Positions 44,878-55,964 of a stretch of 64,000 bases of DNA are shown here, piece after piece. The notes beneath the pieces are model-generated. The model did no database searches. It was not told the DNA's origin and saw only the letters and a list, made by a program, of their open reading frames with translations. How positions within the stretch are numbered: the stretch's first letter is position 1; the number at the start of each line of letters is the position of its first letter. Source of the DNA: Pseudomonas sp. AN-1. Lineage in GTDB: Bacteria > Pseudomonadota > Gammaproteobacteria > Pseudomonadales > Pseudomonadaceae. Position numbers and translations under genes: made by a program. Location of the stretch: assembly GCF_034057115.1 (NCBI RefSeq), contig NZ_CP139195.1, forward strand, positions 4,154,001-4,218,000, written 5' to 3'.

Positions 44878-44974
44878 TGCGGTAGGGCAACTCGCGCAGC
44901 GATTGCCCACCGTGCGGCACGCTGACGAGGTGCGTCGGTAGAAAGCCGCTGTGCGGTTTTCCTGCCCTACGGCT
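44878..44974. repeat. Compound palindrome, REP-like, in the convergent gap
   Basis: Outer arms GTAGGGCA (44882-44889) and TGCCCTAC (44963-44970) enclose two smaller hairpins: GGGCAA/TTGCCC (44885-44890, 44903-44908) and GAAAGCCGC/GCGGTTTTC (44941-44949, 44953-44961). It looks like an extragenic palindromic repeat of the type scattered in Pseudomonas genomes and may double as a transcription stop between the convergent genes. Confidence 0.55.
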
Positions 44975-45191
44975 GCTGCATTGGCCGGCGCAGCGGCTCC
45001 AGCAGGGCGCGCAGGCCGTTGTGGTCGATCTCGTGCATCAGCGCCAGCAGGCGGCCCAGTTCGCCGCGCGGGAAGCCCTCGCGGGCGAACCAGGCCAGAT
45101 AGTGGCCGGGCAGCTCGCTGATCAGCCGTCCCTGGTACTTGCCGAACGGCATCGGCCGACTGACCAGCAGCAACAGGTCCTCGGGCTTCAC
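44967..45191 (-). CDS. DUF3820 family small protein
   Basis: A 74-residue cytoplasmic protein of the DUF3820 family (Pfam name refers to a putative quorum-sensing-regulated virulence factor). Seen: RPMPFGKYQGRLISELPGHYLAWFAREG and LLALMHEIDHNGL cut. No demonstrated function known to me. GTG start at 45191 shares bases with the stop of the preceding gene (GTGA), so it depends on its translation; the longer open frame to 45302 is the neighbour in another frame. Confidence 0.82.
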   Translation of the reverse strand: MKPEDLLLLVSRPMPFGKYQGRLISELPGHYLAWFAREGFPRGELGRLLALMHEIDHNGLRALLEPLRRPMQQP

Positions 45192-45766
45192 GCGTCGCGC
45201 TCCGCCGCCTGCCAGAGCACCTCGTCGACCTGCTGGCGGCGGGCGATCAGCCGCGCGCCGACGAACAGCAGGTCGGACAGGCGGTTGAGATAGGCCAGGC
45301 ACTCGCCGCGCAGCGGCTCCACCGCGTTGAGGTGCTGGCAGCGACGCTCGGCGCTGCGCGCGAAACTGCGGCAGACATGGGCCTGGGCCACCAGGCGCGA
45401 GCCGCCGGGCAGGATGAAGTTCTCCAGCGGCCCGACCTCGGTGTTCCAGGCGTCGATGGCCTGCTCCAGGCGCGCCACTTCCGCGACATTCAGCGCCTGG
45501 TACTCGGGCATCGCCAGCTCGCCGCCAAGATCGAACAGGCGGTGCTGGCAGGGCGCCAGAATTTCGATGACTTCCGCCAGCCCGGGCCGCAAGGCTGCCT
45601 GCTCGGCCAGTTCGGCGAGCAGCAGGCCGAGCTGGCTGTTGAGGGTATCGACCTCGCCCATGGCCTCGATGCGCGGATGGTCCTTGGTCACCCGGCGGCC
45701 GTCGGCCAGGCCGGTCTCGCCGGCATCGCCGGTGCGGGTGTAGATCTTCGACAGACGGTAGCCCAT
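45188..45766 (-). CDS. PduO-type cob(I)alamin adenosyltransferase
   Basis: A 192-residue enzyme that transfers the adenosyl group of ATP to cob(I)alamin, making adenosylcobalamin. The ATP-binding N-terminal motif SKIYTRTGDAGETGLADG (about 6-23), then EAMGEVDTLNSQLG, the FILPGGS loop and the helix AHVCRSFARSAERR, plus YLNRLSDLLFVGAR near the C-terminus, all match PduO-type rather than CobA-type enzymes. No other cobalamin gene is seen here, so it may serve salvage. Confidence 0.93.
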   Translation of the reverse strand: MGYRLSKIYTRTGDAGETGLADGRRVTKDHPRIEAMGEVDTLNSQLGLLLAELAEQAALRPGLAEVIEILAPCQHRLFDLGGELAMPEYQALNVAEVARLEQAIDAWNTEVGPLENFILPGGSRLVAQAHVCRSFARSAERRCQHLNAVEPLRGECLAYLNRLSDLLFVGARLIARRQQVDEVLWQAAERDA

Positions 45767-45815
45767 GGTGCTGGTCCTGTTGGCTGCAAGCGCGAGCCGG
45801 CAGGGTAGCTGGCCG

Positions 45816-47759
<1,944 letters not shown>

Positions 47760-47760
47760 T

Positions 47761-47766
47761 TATAAT
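47761..47766 (+). promoter_or_regulatory. Putative yajQ -10 element
   Basis: A perfect TATAAT 75 bases before the yajQ ATG. No good -35 lies at the right distance. Confidence 0.45.
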
Positions 47767-47841
47767 GACCCTCCATTTTTTACGTCAAGCCAGGCGCGAC
47801 GCATCCGTGAACCCGGTCGCGCCGTTCATCGGAGAGTAACC

Positions 47842-48321
47842 ATGCCCTCGTTCGACATCGTGTCCGAGCTGGACAAGCACGAAGTCACCAACGCCGTCGA
47901 CAATGCCATCAAGGAGCTGGATCGCCGCTACGACCTGCGCGGCAAGGGCAGTTTCGAGTTCAAGGAAAAGACGGTCACCCTGACCGCCGAGGCCGAGTTC
48001 ATGCTCGAGCAGATGATCGAGATCCTCAAGCTGGCGCTGGTCAAGCGCAAGATCGACATCCAGTGCCTGGAGTACAAGGATCCCTATGCGTCCGGCAAGG
48101 TGGTCAAGCAGGAAGTGACCATGCGCGAAGGCATCGACAAGGAGCTGGCCAAGAAGATAGTCGCGCTGATCAAGGATGCCAAGCTCAAGGTCCAGGCCGC
48201 CATCCAGGGCGAGCAGGTGCGCGTCACCGGCAAGAAGCGCGACGACCTGCAGGAGGCCATCGCCCTGCTGCGCACCCAGGAGCTGGGCATGCCGCTGCAG
48301 TTCAACAACTTCCGCGACTGA
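47842..48321 (+). CDS. yajQ: YajQ family cyclic di-GMP/nucleotide-binding protein
   Basis: A 159-residue cytoplasmic protein with two ferredoxin-like repeats: [43 protein letters not shown] and [16 protein letters not shown]. In Xanthomonas and Pseudomonas, YajQ-family proteins bind cyclic di-GMP and alter transcription; E. coli YajQ binds nucleotides. Start ATG 47842 follows GGAGAG; the open frame upstream to 47728 lacks family similarity. Confidence 0.93.
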   Translation: MPSFDIVSELDKHEVTNAVDNAIKELDRRYDLRGKGSFEFKEKTVTLTAEAEFMLEQMIEILKLALVKRKIDIQCLEYKDPYASGKVVKQEVTMREGIDKELAKKIVALIKDAKLKVQAAIQGEQVRVTGKKRDDLQEAIALLRTQELGMPLQFNNFRD

Positions 48322-48348
48322 TCGGCCGCGCTTCCGGTGGTCCGTTGT

Positions 48349-48378
48349 CCGAGGGCCAGCCGCAGGGCTGGCCCTCGG
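48349..48378. terminator. Terminator between yajQ and ampG
   Basis: CCGAGGGCCAGCC and GGCTGGCCCTCGG pair perfectly over 13 bp with loop GCAG and are followed by CGTTTCTG. It lies between convergent genes. Confidence 0.65.
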
Positions 48379-48390
48379 CGTTTCTGCCGG

Positions 48391-49947
48391 TCAGGAGCCC
48401 TGCGGCGGCTCGCCGGCGGAGGCGGTGGCCGGCTGGCGGCGCTCGCGGCCCCACTGCAGGCCGATCAGCAGCAGGGTGGGGATGCCGATCAGCGCGGTGA
48501 CCAGGAAGAAGTCGGCGTAGCCGAGCTTCTCGACCAGCACCCCGGAGTAGCCGCCCATCAGGCGCGGCAGCAGCAGCATGATCGAGCTGAGCAGCGCGTA
48601 CTGGGTGGCGGAGAACTGCAGGTTGGTCAGGCTCGACAGGTAGGCGACGAAGGCCGCGGTGGCCAGGCCGCCGCTGAAGTTGTCCACCGAGATGGTCAGC
48701 ATCAGCATCTCGAGGTTGGGGCCCATGCCGGAGAGCAGGGCGAACAGCAGGTTGGTCGTCGCCGAGGCCAGGCCGCCGACGAACAGGATCGGCAGGATGC
48801 CGAAGCGGGCGATCAGCACGCCGCCGACACCGGCACCGAGCAGGGTCATCACCAGGCCGAACAGCTTGCTGACGCTGGCGATCTGGTCTTTGCTGAAGCC
48901 GAGGTCGACGTAGAACACGTTGGCCATCACGCCCATGACGGTGTCCGACATGCGGTAGGTGGCGATCAGGCCGAGGAGGACCAGCGCCTGCCAGCGGTAG
49001 CGGTGGATGAAGTCGCTGATCGGGGTGAGCACCGGCGCCAGGCCGCGGCGGCCGAACGGCGACAGGCACAGCAGGGTGAGCACGGTGTACAGGGTGAAGC
49101 GCAGGAAGGCGCGGTCGTCGAGCAGCAGGTCGAGCAGGGTCACCTGGCTGCTGAACACTCCGTCCACGCCGCTGTGGTAGAGCTGGGTGAACATCGCCGG
49201 CACCGAGATCAGCAGCACGATCAGCACCAGCACCGAGATCAGCTGGTGGCTCAGGCCGTAGCGGCTGGCCGCCTGCTGCAGCGGTGCCGGCAGCGGCGGC
49301 TCGCGCATCCACAGGGTGGTGAGCAGGCCGGGCAGCATCAGCAGGGCGAACAGCAGGTAGGTGCTGGCCCAGGCCGGGTACAGGTAGTTGCCGCCGGTCG
49401 AGCCGAAGCCCTCGGCGACGAACAGCGCGCCGGCGGTGGCCAGCAGCATGGCCACCCGGTAGCCGGTGGTGTAGCAGGCCGCCAGCGCGGCCTGCTGGGT
49501 ATCCTCGGCGATCTCCAGGCGGTAGGCGTCGAGGGCGATGTCCAGGGTGGCGGAAGCGAAGGCCACCAGCACGGCGACGGCGATCAGCCAGGCCAGGTGG
49601 GTCTGTGGGTCGAACAGCGCCATGCCGGCCAGGCCGACGGCCACCATCAGCTGCGACAGCGCCAGCCAGGAGCGGCGCCGGCCGAGGCGGCCGAGCAGCG
49701 GCAGGCGCCACTGGTCGAGCAGCGGCGACCACACCCACTTGAAGGCGTAGGCCAGGCCGATCAGGCTGGCGTAGCCGATGGTCTCGCGCGCCACGCCGGC
49801 CTCGCGCAGCCATACCGACAGGGTGGAGAACACCAGCACCATCGGCAGGCCGGCAGCGAAGCCGAGCAGCAGGAGCGCGAGGGCGGAGGGGCTGGCATAG
49901 GTGGCGAAGGCTTCGCGCCAGGTTCGACGGGGCATGGAGCGCTGCAT
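48391..49947 (-). CDS. ampG: AmpG-type anhydromuropeptide permease, MFS
   Basis: A 518-residue major facilitator with about 14 predicted helices that imports GlcNAc-anhydroMurNAc-peptides for cell-wall recycling and, in beta-lactamase-inducible species, AmpC induction. The LGFAAGLPMVLVFSTLSVWL start, GLAYAFKWVWSPLLDQWR, YLSSLTNLQFSATQYALLSS and PRLMGGYSGVLVEKLGYADFF blocks are typical. Candidate starts are 49947 and 49935 (ATG) and 49971 (GTG); 49947 has GGA upstream. I recall P. aeruginosa AmpG as longer (594), so the C-terminus here is shorter. Confidence 0.9.
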   Translation of the reverse strand: MQRSMPRRTWREAFATYASPSALALLLLGFAAGLPMVLVFSTLSVWLREAGVARETIGYASLIGLAYAFKWVWSPLLDQWRLPLLGRLGRRRSWLALSQLMVAVGLAGMALFDPQTHLAWLIAVAVLVAFASATLDIALDAYRLEIAEDTQQAALAACYTTGYRVAMLLATAGALFVAEGFGSTGGNYLYPAWASTYLLFALLMLPGLLTTLWMREPPLPAPLQQAASRYGLSHQLISVLVLIVLLISVPAMFTQLYHSGVDGVFSSQVTLLDLLLDDRAFLRFTLYTVLTLLCLSPFGRRGLAPVLTPISDFIHRYRWQALVLLGLIATYRMSDTVMGVMANVFYVDLGFSKDQIASVSKLFGLVMTLLGAGVGGVLIARFGILPILFVGGLASATTNLLFALLSGMGPNLEMLMLTISVDNFSGGLATAAFVAYLSSLTNLQFSATQYALLSSIMLLLPRLMGGYSGVLVEKLGYADFFLVTALIGIPTLLLIGLQWGRERRQPATASAGEPPQGS

Positions 49948-49972
49948 GGAGATCCGGGGCAAAACCTGCACT

Positions 49973-50305
49973 CTAACCGCTCTGGCCAGCGGGATGCCAG
50001 CCGTGGCGACGGATGTCGAGGCGTCCGCCGAGCAGCACCACGCCTTCGGCGGCGAGACGGCGGCGCTGCTCGTCGCCGGCGGGCGAGCCGGCCGGCAGGC
50101 TCAGGCGTCCGCCGGCAGCCACCACCCGGTGCCAGGGCAGGGCGCTGTCCTGCGGCAGCTGGGCGAGGCAGCGGCCCACCCAGCGGGCCGCGCGGCCCAG
50201 GCCGGCCAGGGCGGCGAGCTGGCCGTAGCTGACCACCCGTCCGGGCGGCACCTGGGCCAGCACGGCGTACAGCGCGGCGCGACGCGGGTCGGCAGGGACA
50301 GGCAT
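49973..50305 (-). CDS. atl: Alkyltransferase-like (ATL) DNA-binding protein
   Basis: A 110-residue protein equal to the C-terminal DNA-binding domain of O6-alkylguanine-DNA alkyltransferase: VLAQVPPGRVVSYGQLAALAG and RWVGRCLAQL (helix-turn-helix with Arg finger). The active-site PCHR is PWHR, with Trp58 in place of Cys. ATL proteins bind O6-alkylguanine lesions and hand them to nucleotide excision repair without transferring the alkyl group. Upstream of and close to ampG on the same strand. Confidence 0.9.
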   Translation of the reverse strand: MPVPADPRRAALYAVLAQVPPGRVVSYGQLAALAGLGRAARWVGRCLAQLPQDSALPWHRVVAAGGRLSLPAGSPAGDEQRRRLAAEGVVLLGGRLDIRRHGWHPAGQSG

Positions 50306-50451
50306 GGGCGGTCCTCGGTGGGGGCGAAGGCATGGAGCATACTCCCGGTCCGGTCCGCCTGCAGCGTCCGCTACCGTACGACGGTCGTGGCTTGCCCGCC
50401 AGGCACGGCTCCGGATAATGGCGCGCTTTCCGCTCGTCGACCCTCGTTCCC

Positions 50452-51456
50452 ATGCGCCTGCCGACCCTGCTGCTGTCCGTCATCCTGTCCCTGCTGGTCA
50501 CTCCGGCCCTGGCCGATACCGTCTGGCTGAAGAACGGCGACCGCCTGAGCGGGCGGATTCAGCTGTTCGATGGCGGCAAGCTGCTGCTCAAGACCGACTA
50601 CGCCGGCAGCGTGACTCTGGACTGGCGGCAGGTGGCCAGCCTGGAAAGCGACCAGGCCCTGCTGGTCAAGCTGGACGACAGCGAGGGCGAGCACGCCCGC
50701 GGCCTGCGTCGCGCCGCCGACGGCCGGGTCGAGCTGGTCAACGGTGCGGCGCGCAGCGTCGAACTCGCTGCGGTGCAGCAGATCCTGCCGCCGCGGCCGC
50801 TGGTGGAAGACTGGGTGTGGAGCGGCAGCGCGGACTTCGCCGTCGAGTACGAGCGGGCCGAGAAGGATGTCGAGGAGTTCGACGTCGATCTGCGCACCAA
50901 GGCCCGTCACGGCGACTGGCGGCACAATCTCAGCGCCAGCTACGACCGCGAGTCGAAGGACGAGGTGGAGACCGAGGACAGCATCGGCGGCGAGTACGCC
51001 CTCGACCGCTTCCTCGACGAGCACTGGTTCTGGCAGGGCAAGTTCGAGTACGAGCGCGACCGCATCGAGGAGGTGGCGATCCAGCGCACCCTGGGCAGCG
51101 GTCCCGGCTACCAGTTCTGGGACAACGAGCTGGGCGCCTTCTCGCTGGTGTCGCTGCTCAATCGCCACGACCTGGCCTTCGCCGCCGGCGGCAAGGAACA
51201 CCTCTACGCGCTGGGCTTCAAGTGGGACTACAACCGCTTCCTGCTGGGCAAGCGCTTCGAGCTGTTCAGCCATGGCGAGCTGGGCGCGCCCTTCGTCGAC
51301 GCCATCGACTACAAGCTGGAGAGCGACCTGGGGCTGCGCTACAAGCTCAACAGCTGGGCCTCGCTGCACCTCAAGGGCGAGTGGGACCAGCTGCGCGGCG
51401 AGCAGGGCGACGTCGACGAGGCGACCTACAGCCTCGGTTTCGGCGTCGGCTGGTAG
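50452..51456 (+). CDS. DUF481 outer-membrane beta-barrel protein
   Basis: A 334-residue exported protein: signal peptide MRLPTLLLSVILSLLVTPALA with cleavage expected near residue 21, an SH3-like/LSM-like N-terminal segment (DTVWLKNGDRLSGRIQLF, about 22-110), then the DUF481 barrel (about 125-334) with alternating hydrophobic strands such as HNLSASYDRESKDE and YSLGFGVGW, ending in aromatic Trp as outer-membrane barrels do. Function unknown. Convergent with the SDR gene. Confidence 0.85.
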   Translation: MRLPTLLLSVILSLLVTPALADTVWLKNGDRLSGRIQLFDGGKLLLKTDYAGSVTLDWRQVASLESDQALLVKLDDSEGEHARGLRRAADGRVELVNGAARSVELAAVQQILPPRPLVEDWVWSGSADFAVEYERAEKDVEEFDVDLRTKARHGDWRHNLSASYDRESKDEVETEDSIGGEYALDRFLDEHWFWQGKFEYERDRIEEVAIQRTLGSGPGYQFWDNELGAFSLVSLLNRHDLAFAAGGKEHLYALGFKWDYNRFLLGKRFELFSHGELGAPFVDAIDYKLESDLGLRYKLNSWASLHLKGEWDQLRGEQGDVDEATYSLGFGVGW

Positions 51457-51479
51457 GGCGGACGCCGGAGCGTCCGCCC
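51456..51479. terminator. GC hairpin between DUF481 and SDR genes
   Basis: GGGCGGACGC and GCGTCCGCCC form a perfect 10-bp stem with loop CGGA starting at the stop codon; no T-tract. It lies between convergent genes. Confidence 0.5.
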
Positions 51480-51492
51480 GCCGCTGTCGGCC

Positions 51493-52251
51493 TTACAGGC
51501 GGATGCCGCCGTCCAGCTCGAGCACGCGACCGGTGAAGTAGTCGCTCTCGAAGATGAAGGCGGCAGCCTGGGCGATCTCCTCGGGCTGGCCCAGACGCCG
51601 GAGCGGGATCGCCGAGGTCATGCGCTCCAGGGCCTCGGGCTTCATGCTGGCGACCATCTCGGTGCCGATGAAGCCGGGGGCGATGGCGCCGACGCGGATG
51701 CCGTGGCGCGCCAGCTCCTTGGCCCACACCACGGTCAGCGAGGCCACCCCGGCCTTGGCCGCGGAATAGTTGCTCTGCCCCATGTTGCCGGCGCGCGACA
51801 CCGAGGAGATGTTGACGATGGCGCCTGCGCACTTGAGTTCGATCATCTTCGCCGCCACCTCGCGGGTGCACAGGAAGGGGCCGGTCAGGTTGACGTCGAG
51901 CACTGCCTGCCACTGCGCCAGCGGCAGCTTCTCGATGACGCCGTCCCTGACCTTGAGCAGCATGCCGTCGCGCAGGATGCCGGCGTTGTTGATCAGGCCG
52001 TGGATGGCGCCGAAGTCGGCGGCCACCTGCTGCACCATGCCCTCGACCTGCGCCTCGTCGGCGACGTTGCACACATAGGCGCGCGCCTCGACACCGTTGG
52101 CCTGGCAGGCGCTCACTGCCTGGTCCAGTTTTTCCGGGTTGAGGTCGACCAATGCCAGTTTTGCACCGCGGCAGGAAAGGTATTCGGCCATGGCCCGGCC
52201 GAGGCCCTGGCCGCCGCCGGTGATGATGATGACCTTGTCTTTGAGTTGCAT
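51493..52251 (-). CDS. Short-chain dehydrogenase/reductase, FabG-like
   Basis: A 252-residue classical SDR. NAD(P)-binding TGGGQGLG (about 12-19), NNAG (about 89), catalytic Ser in ISSVSRAG, YSAAK (Tyr about 155, Lys about 159), then PGFIGTEM and the C-terminal ELDGGIRL. The closest role by pattern is 3-oxoacyl-ACP reductase, but the substrate is uncertain. The ATG at 52251 gives MQLKDKVIIITGG; the frame is open upstream to 52350 with no SDR similarity. Confidence 0.9.
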   Translation of the reverse strand: MQLKDKVIIITGGGQGLGRAMAEYLSCRGAKLALVDLNPEKLDQAVSACQANGVEARAYVCNVADEAQVEGMVQQVAADFGAIHGLINNAGILRDGMLLKVRDGVIEKLPLAQWQAVLDVNLTGPFLCTREVAAKMIELKCAGAIVNISSVSRAGNMGQSNYSAAKAGVASLTVVWAKELARHGIRVGAIAPGFIGTEMVASMKPEALERMTSAIPLRRLGQPEEIAQAAAFIFESDYFTGRVLELDGGIRL

Positions 52252-52532
52252 GAGGGAATCCCCCTGCTTGTATTGTTTGTTGGCCTCGCCGGTGGCTGCG
52301 GAGGTTCCGGAGCCCCTGTCCGTTGCGACGGATTCTCTGCGAGGATTCATTCCCTGAGCGTCTTTTGCAGTGCAGCATCGGCGGGCTTGATAGTCAAGAA
52401 TTTTCTCGGTGGCGGTGCGCGTCCGGATGCGTTTCGGTCGACGGGTGGCGGGCGGCGGGCTTGAATTCGCCTGACGCGGGCGCCATCTCGTGTCACATTG
52501 GGCTGTCCCGCCCGTTCCGGAAAACCGATTCG
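52252..52532. other. Intergenic divergent promoter region
   Basis: 281 bases between the divergent SDR and fxsA genes. It presumably holds promoters for both, but I see no confident -10/-35 pair or repeat. Confidence 0.4.
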
Positions 52533-52973
52533 ATGCGCCTACTGCTGTCCGCCTTCATCCTCTTCCCACTGCTCGAGCTGGCCGTGCTGATCGCGGTCGG
52601 CAGCCACATCGGCGTGCTGGCCACCCTGCTGCTGGTGGTCGCCAGCGCCCTGGCCGGTGGCTTCCTGCTGCGCATCGCCGGACCGGCCACCGCCTGGCGC
52701 GCCCGAGCCCGCCTGCTCGCCGGCGAGGCGCCGGAGCAGGAGATGCTCGACGGCCTGCTGCTGGCCCTCGGCGGCTTCCTGCTGCTGCTGCCCGGCTTGA
52801 TCAGCGACGTTCTCGGCATCCTCTGCCTGCTGCCGTTCACCCGCCACGCGCTGCGCCAGCGTCTGCTGCGCAGCGCCGCCCGCCGTCGCCCGCAGGCCGG
52901 CCAGGCGGAGCACGAGCCAGCCCAGTCGCGCCCGCAGGTCATCGAGGGCGAGTGGCAGCGCCACGACGACTGA
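52533..52973 (+). CDS. fxsA: FxsA family membrane protein
   Basis: A 146-residue inner-membrane protein of the FxsA family. Hydrophobic segments at about 1-22 (LLLSAFILFPLLELAVLIAV), 25-45 and 75-100 (LLLALGGFLLLLPGLISDVLG cut); the LPGLISDVLG motif is the family hallmark. In E. coli, FxsA overproduction relieves F-exclusion of phage T7 and it lies near groESL. That neighbourhood is kept here; its native function is unknown. Confidence 0.88.
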   Translation: MRLLLSAFILFPLLELAVLIAVGSHIGVLATLLLVVASALAGGFLLRIAGPATAWRARARLLAGEAPEQEMLDGLLLALGGFLLLLPGLISDVLGILCLLPFTRHALRQRLLRSAARRRPQAGQAEHEPAQSRPQVIEGEWQRHDD

Positions 52974-52992
52974 AATTTTTTTTGTCCTGCCC

Positions 52993-53020
52993 CTTGAAAT
53001 GCCCTGGCCGGCCCTCATCT
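52993..53020 (+). promoter_or_regulatory. Heat-shock sigma-32 promoter of groESL
   Basis: CTTGAAA (52993-52999), 13-base spacer, CCTCATCT (53013-53020), closely matching CTTGAAA-N11-16-CCCCATNT. It lies 145 bases before groES. No CIRCE element (HrcA operator) was found, so RpoH is the expected control. Confidence 0.85.
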
Positions 53021-53164
53021 AGCGGTCAGCGCAGGATTGCCGAGCAATCACCGCCCAGACTTTCGCGACGTGCCCCGCGCGTCGCTCCCGGCAACGCCGG
53101 AATCTACCAACCCGCCGGTGAACTTCACCGGCAGCTGGAAACAACCTGTTAGGAGAGATCGACA

Positions 53165-53458
53165 ATGAAGCTTCGTCCTCTGCATGACCGCGTCGTGATT
53201 CGTCGCAGCGAAGAAGAAACCAAGACCGCAGGCGGCATCGTCCTGCCGGGTTCCGCTGCCGAGAAACCGAATCGCGGTGAAGTCGTCGCTGTCGGCGCCG
53301 GTCGCGTTCTGGACAACGGCGAAGTGCGCCCGCTGGCCGTCAAGGTCGGCGACAAGGTGGTGTTCGGCCCGTACTCGGGCAGCAACACCGTCAAAGTCGA
53401 CGGCGAAGACCTGCTGGTGATGGGCGAGAACGAAATCCTCGCCGTCCTGGAAGACTGA
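53165..53458 (+). CDS. groES: Co-chaperonin GroES
   Basis: A 97-residue cap of the GroEL chaperonin. [30 protein letters not shown], the mobile loop at about residues 17-32, and the roof-loop hairpin are intact. AGGAGAG precedes the ATG. First of the groES-groEL pair, 53 bases upstream of groEL. Confidence 0.98.
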   Translation: MKLRPLHDRVVIRRSEEETKTAGGIVLPGSAAEKPNRGEVVAVGAGRVLDNGEVRPLAVKVGDKVVFGPYSGSNTVKVDGEDLLVMGENEILAVLED

Positions 53459-53505
53459 TTTCCCGCCGCTTTTCGCGCATTTCCTGAATTCCATCCGAGG
53501 TTTAG

Positions 53506-55152
<1,647 letters not shown>

Positions 55153-55177
55153 GCCGACCGGCCTTCCGCCTGTAACG

Positions 55178-55208
55178 AAAACCCCGCGCCTCTGGCGCGG
55201 GGTTTTTT
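55178..55208. terminator. Bidirectional terminator after groEL
   Basis: AAAACCCCGCGCC and GGCGCGGGGTTTT pair around TCT and end in TTTTTT. The complement also has a T-tract, serving the convergent PAP2 gene. Confidence 0.92.
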
Positions 55209-55220
55209 ATTGCCCGTCAG

Positions 55221-55964
55221 TCAGCGGCGAGGCGCCGCCTCGAGCGCGATCGCCGGCTGCAGCGCCGCTGCGGGACGGTAGAGCAGCAGGCGATAGCAGC
55301 CCAGGCAGATCATCCAGTCGAACAGCGCGGTCCACAGGTTGTGCGACAGGAAGTGTGCGCCCTGCATGACCCGGCCGACGGAGAACAGCGAACCCAGGCC
55401 CAAGGCGAACAGCAGGGCGGCGCGGGCCAGGCGTGGCCGGCGGTCGCGCAGGACGAAGTACAGGGCGAACAGGGTGAAGCCGCTGCTGGCGTGGCCGCCC
55501 GGCCAGCAGCGGCCGGGGCTGTCGACCACCGGGGCGCGCTCGGCGAGCAGCGGCGTGTAGGTTTCCGCGCCGCCGTAGCGGGTCAGATCCCAGGGGCAAT
55601 GCACGCCGGTGAGGGTCTTCACCGGGCTGACGATGGCGGTGGACAGCGCCATGGCCAGCACCACATAGCCGAGCGGCCGCCGCCAGGCGGCCCACGGCCG
55701 GTGCAGCCAGCTGGCCAGCAGGCCGGCGATGGCCAGCACGCCGATGAGGATCACCCCCTGCTTGGCGCGGTCGTGGAGGACGTTCTCCAGCCAGTAGCTG
55801 TGCTTGCCGGCGAAGCCGACGCCCGGCTGGTAGAACAGGTCGGAGATGGCGAAGTCGAGCCGGGTCGGCTCGACCAGCAGGAGCAGGGCGATCAGCGTCG
55901 CGGGCAGGACGAGGGCCAGCCCGATGCGCAGCGGGCGCGAGGCGCCCGGAGTCGAGTGGTTCAT
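55221..55964 (-). CDS. PAP2-family membrane phosphatase
   Basis: A 247-residue PAP2 phosphatase with about six helices. Motif blocks: KTLTGVHCPWD (canonical KX6RP, here Cys-Pro), CWPGGHASSGF (canonical PSGH, here PGGH) and GRVMQGAHFLSHNLW (canonical SRX5HX3D, here the last Asp is His). The core His pair and Arg remain. This variant resembles PAP2 proteins that occur next to LPS-modification genes, where they act on lipid A or undecaprenyl phosphates; the exact substrate is not known. It starts within the stop of the upstream sulfatase-fold gene (ATGA). Confidence 0.85.
   Translation of the reverse strand: MNHSTPGASRPLRIGLALVLPATLIALLLLVEPTRLDFAISDLFYQPGVGFAGKHSYWLENVLHDRAKQGVILIGVLAIAGLLASWLHRPWAAWRRPLGYVVLAMALSTAIVSPVKTLTGVHCPWDLTRYGGAETYTPLLAERAPVVDSPGRCWPGGHASSGFTLFALYFVLRDRRPRLARAALLFALGLGSLFSVGRVMQGAHFLSHNLWTALFDWMICLGCYRLLLYRPAAALQPAIALEAAPRR

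Noticed and set aside
53021..53164. CIRCE element upstream of groES
   Set aside because: No TTAGCACTC-N9-GAGTGCTAA-like inverted repeat is present.
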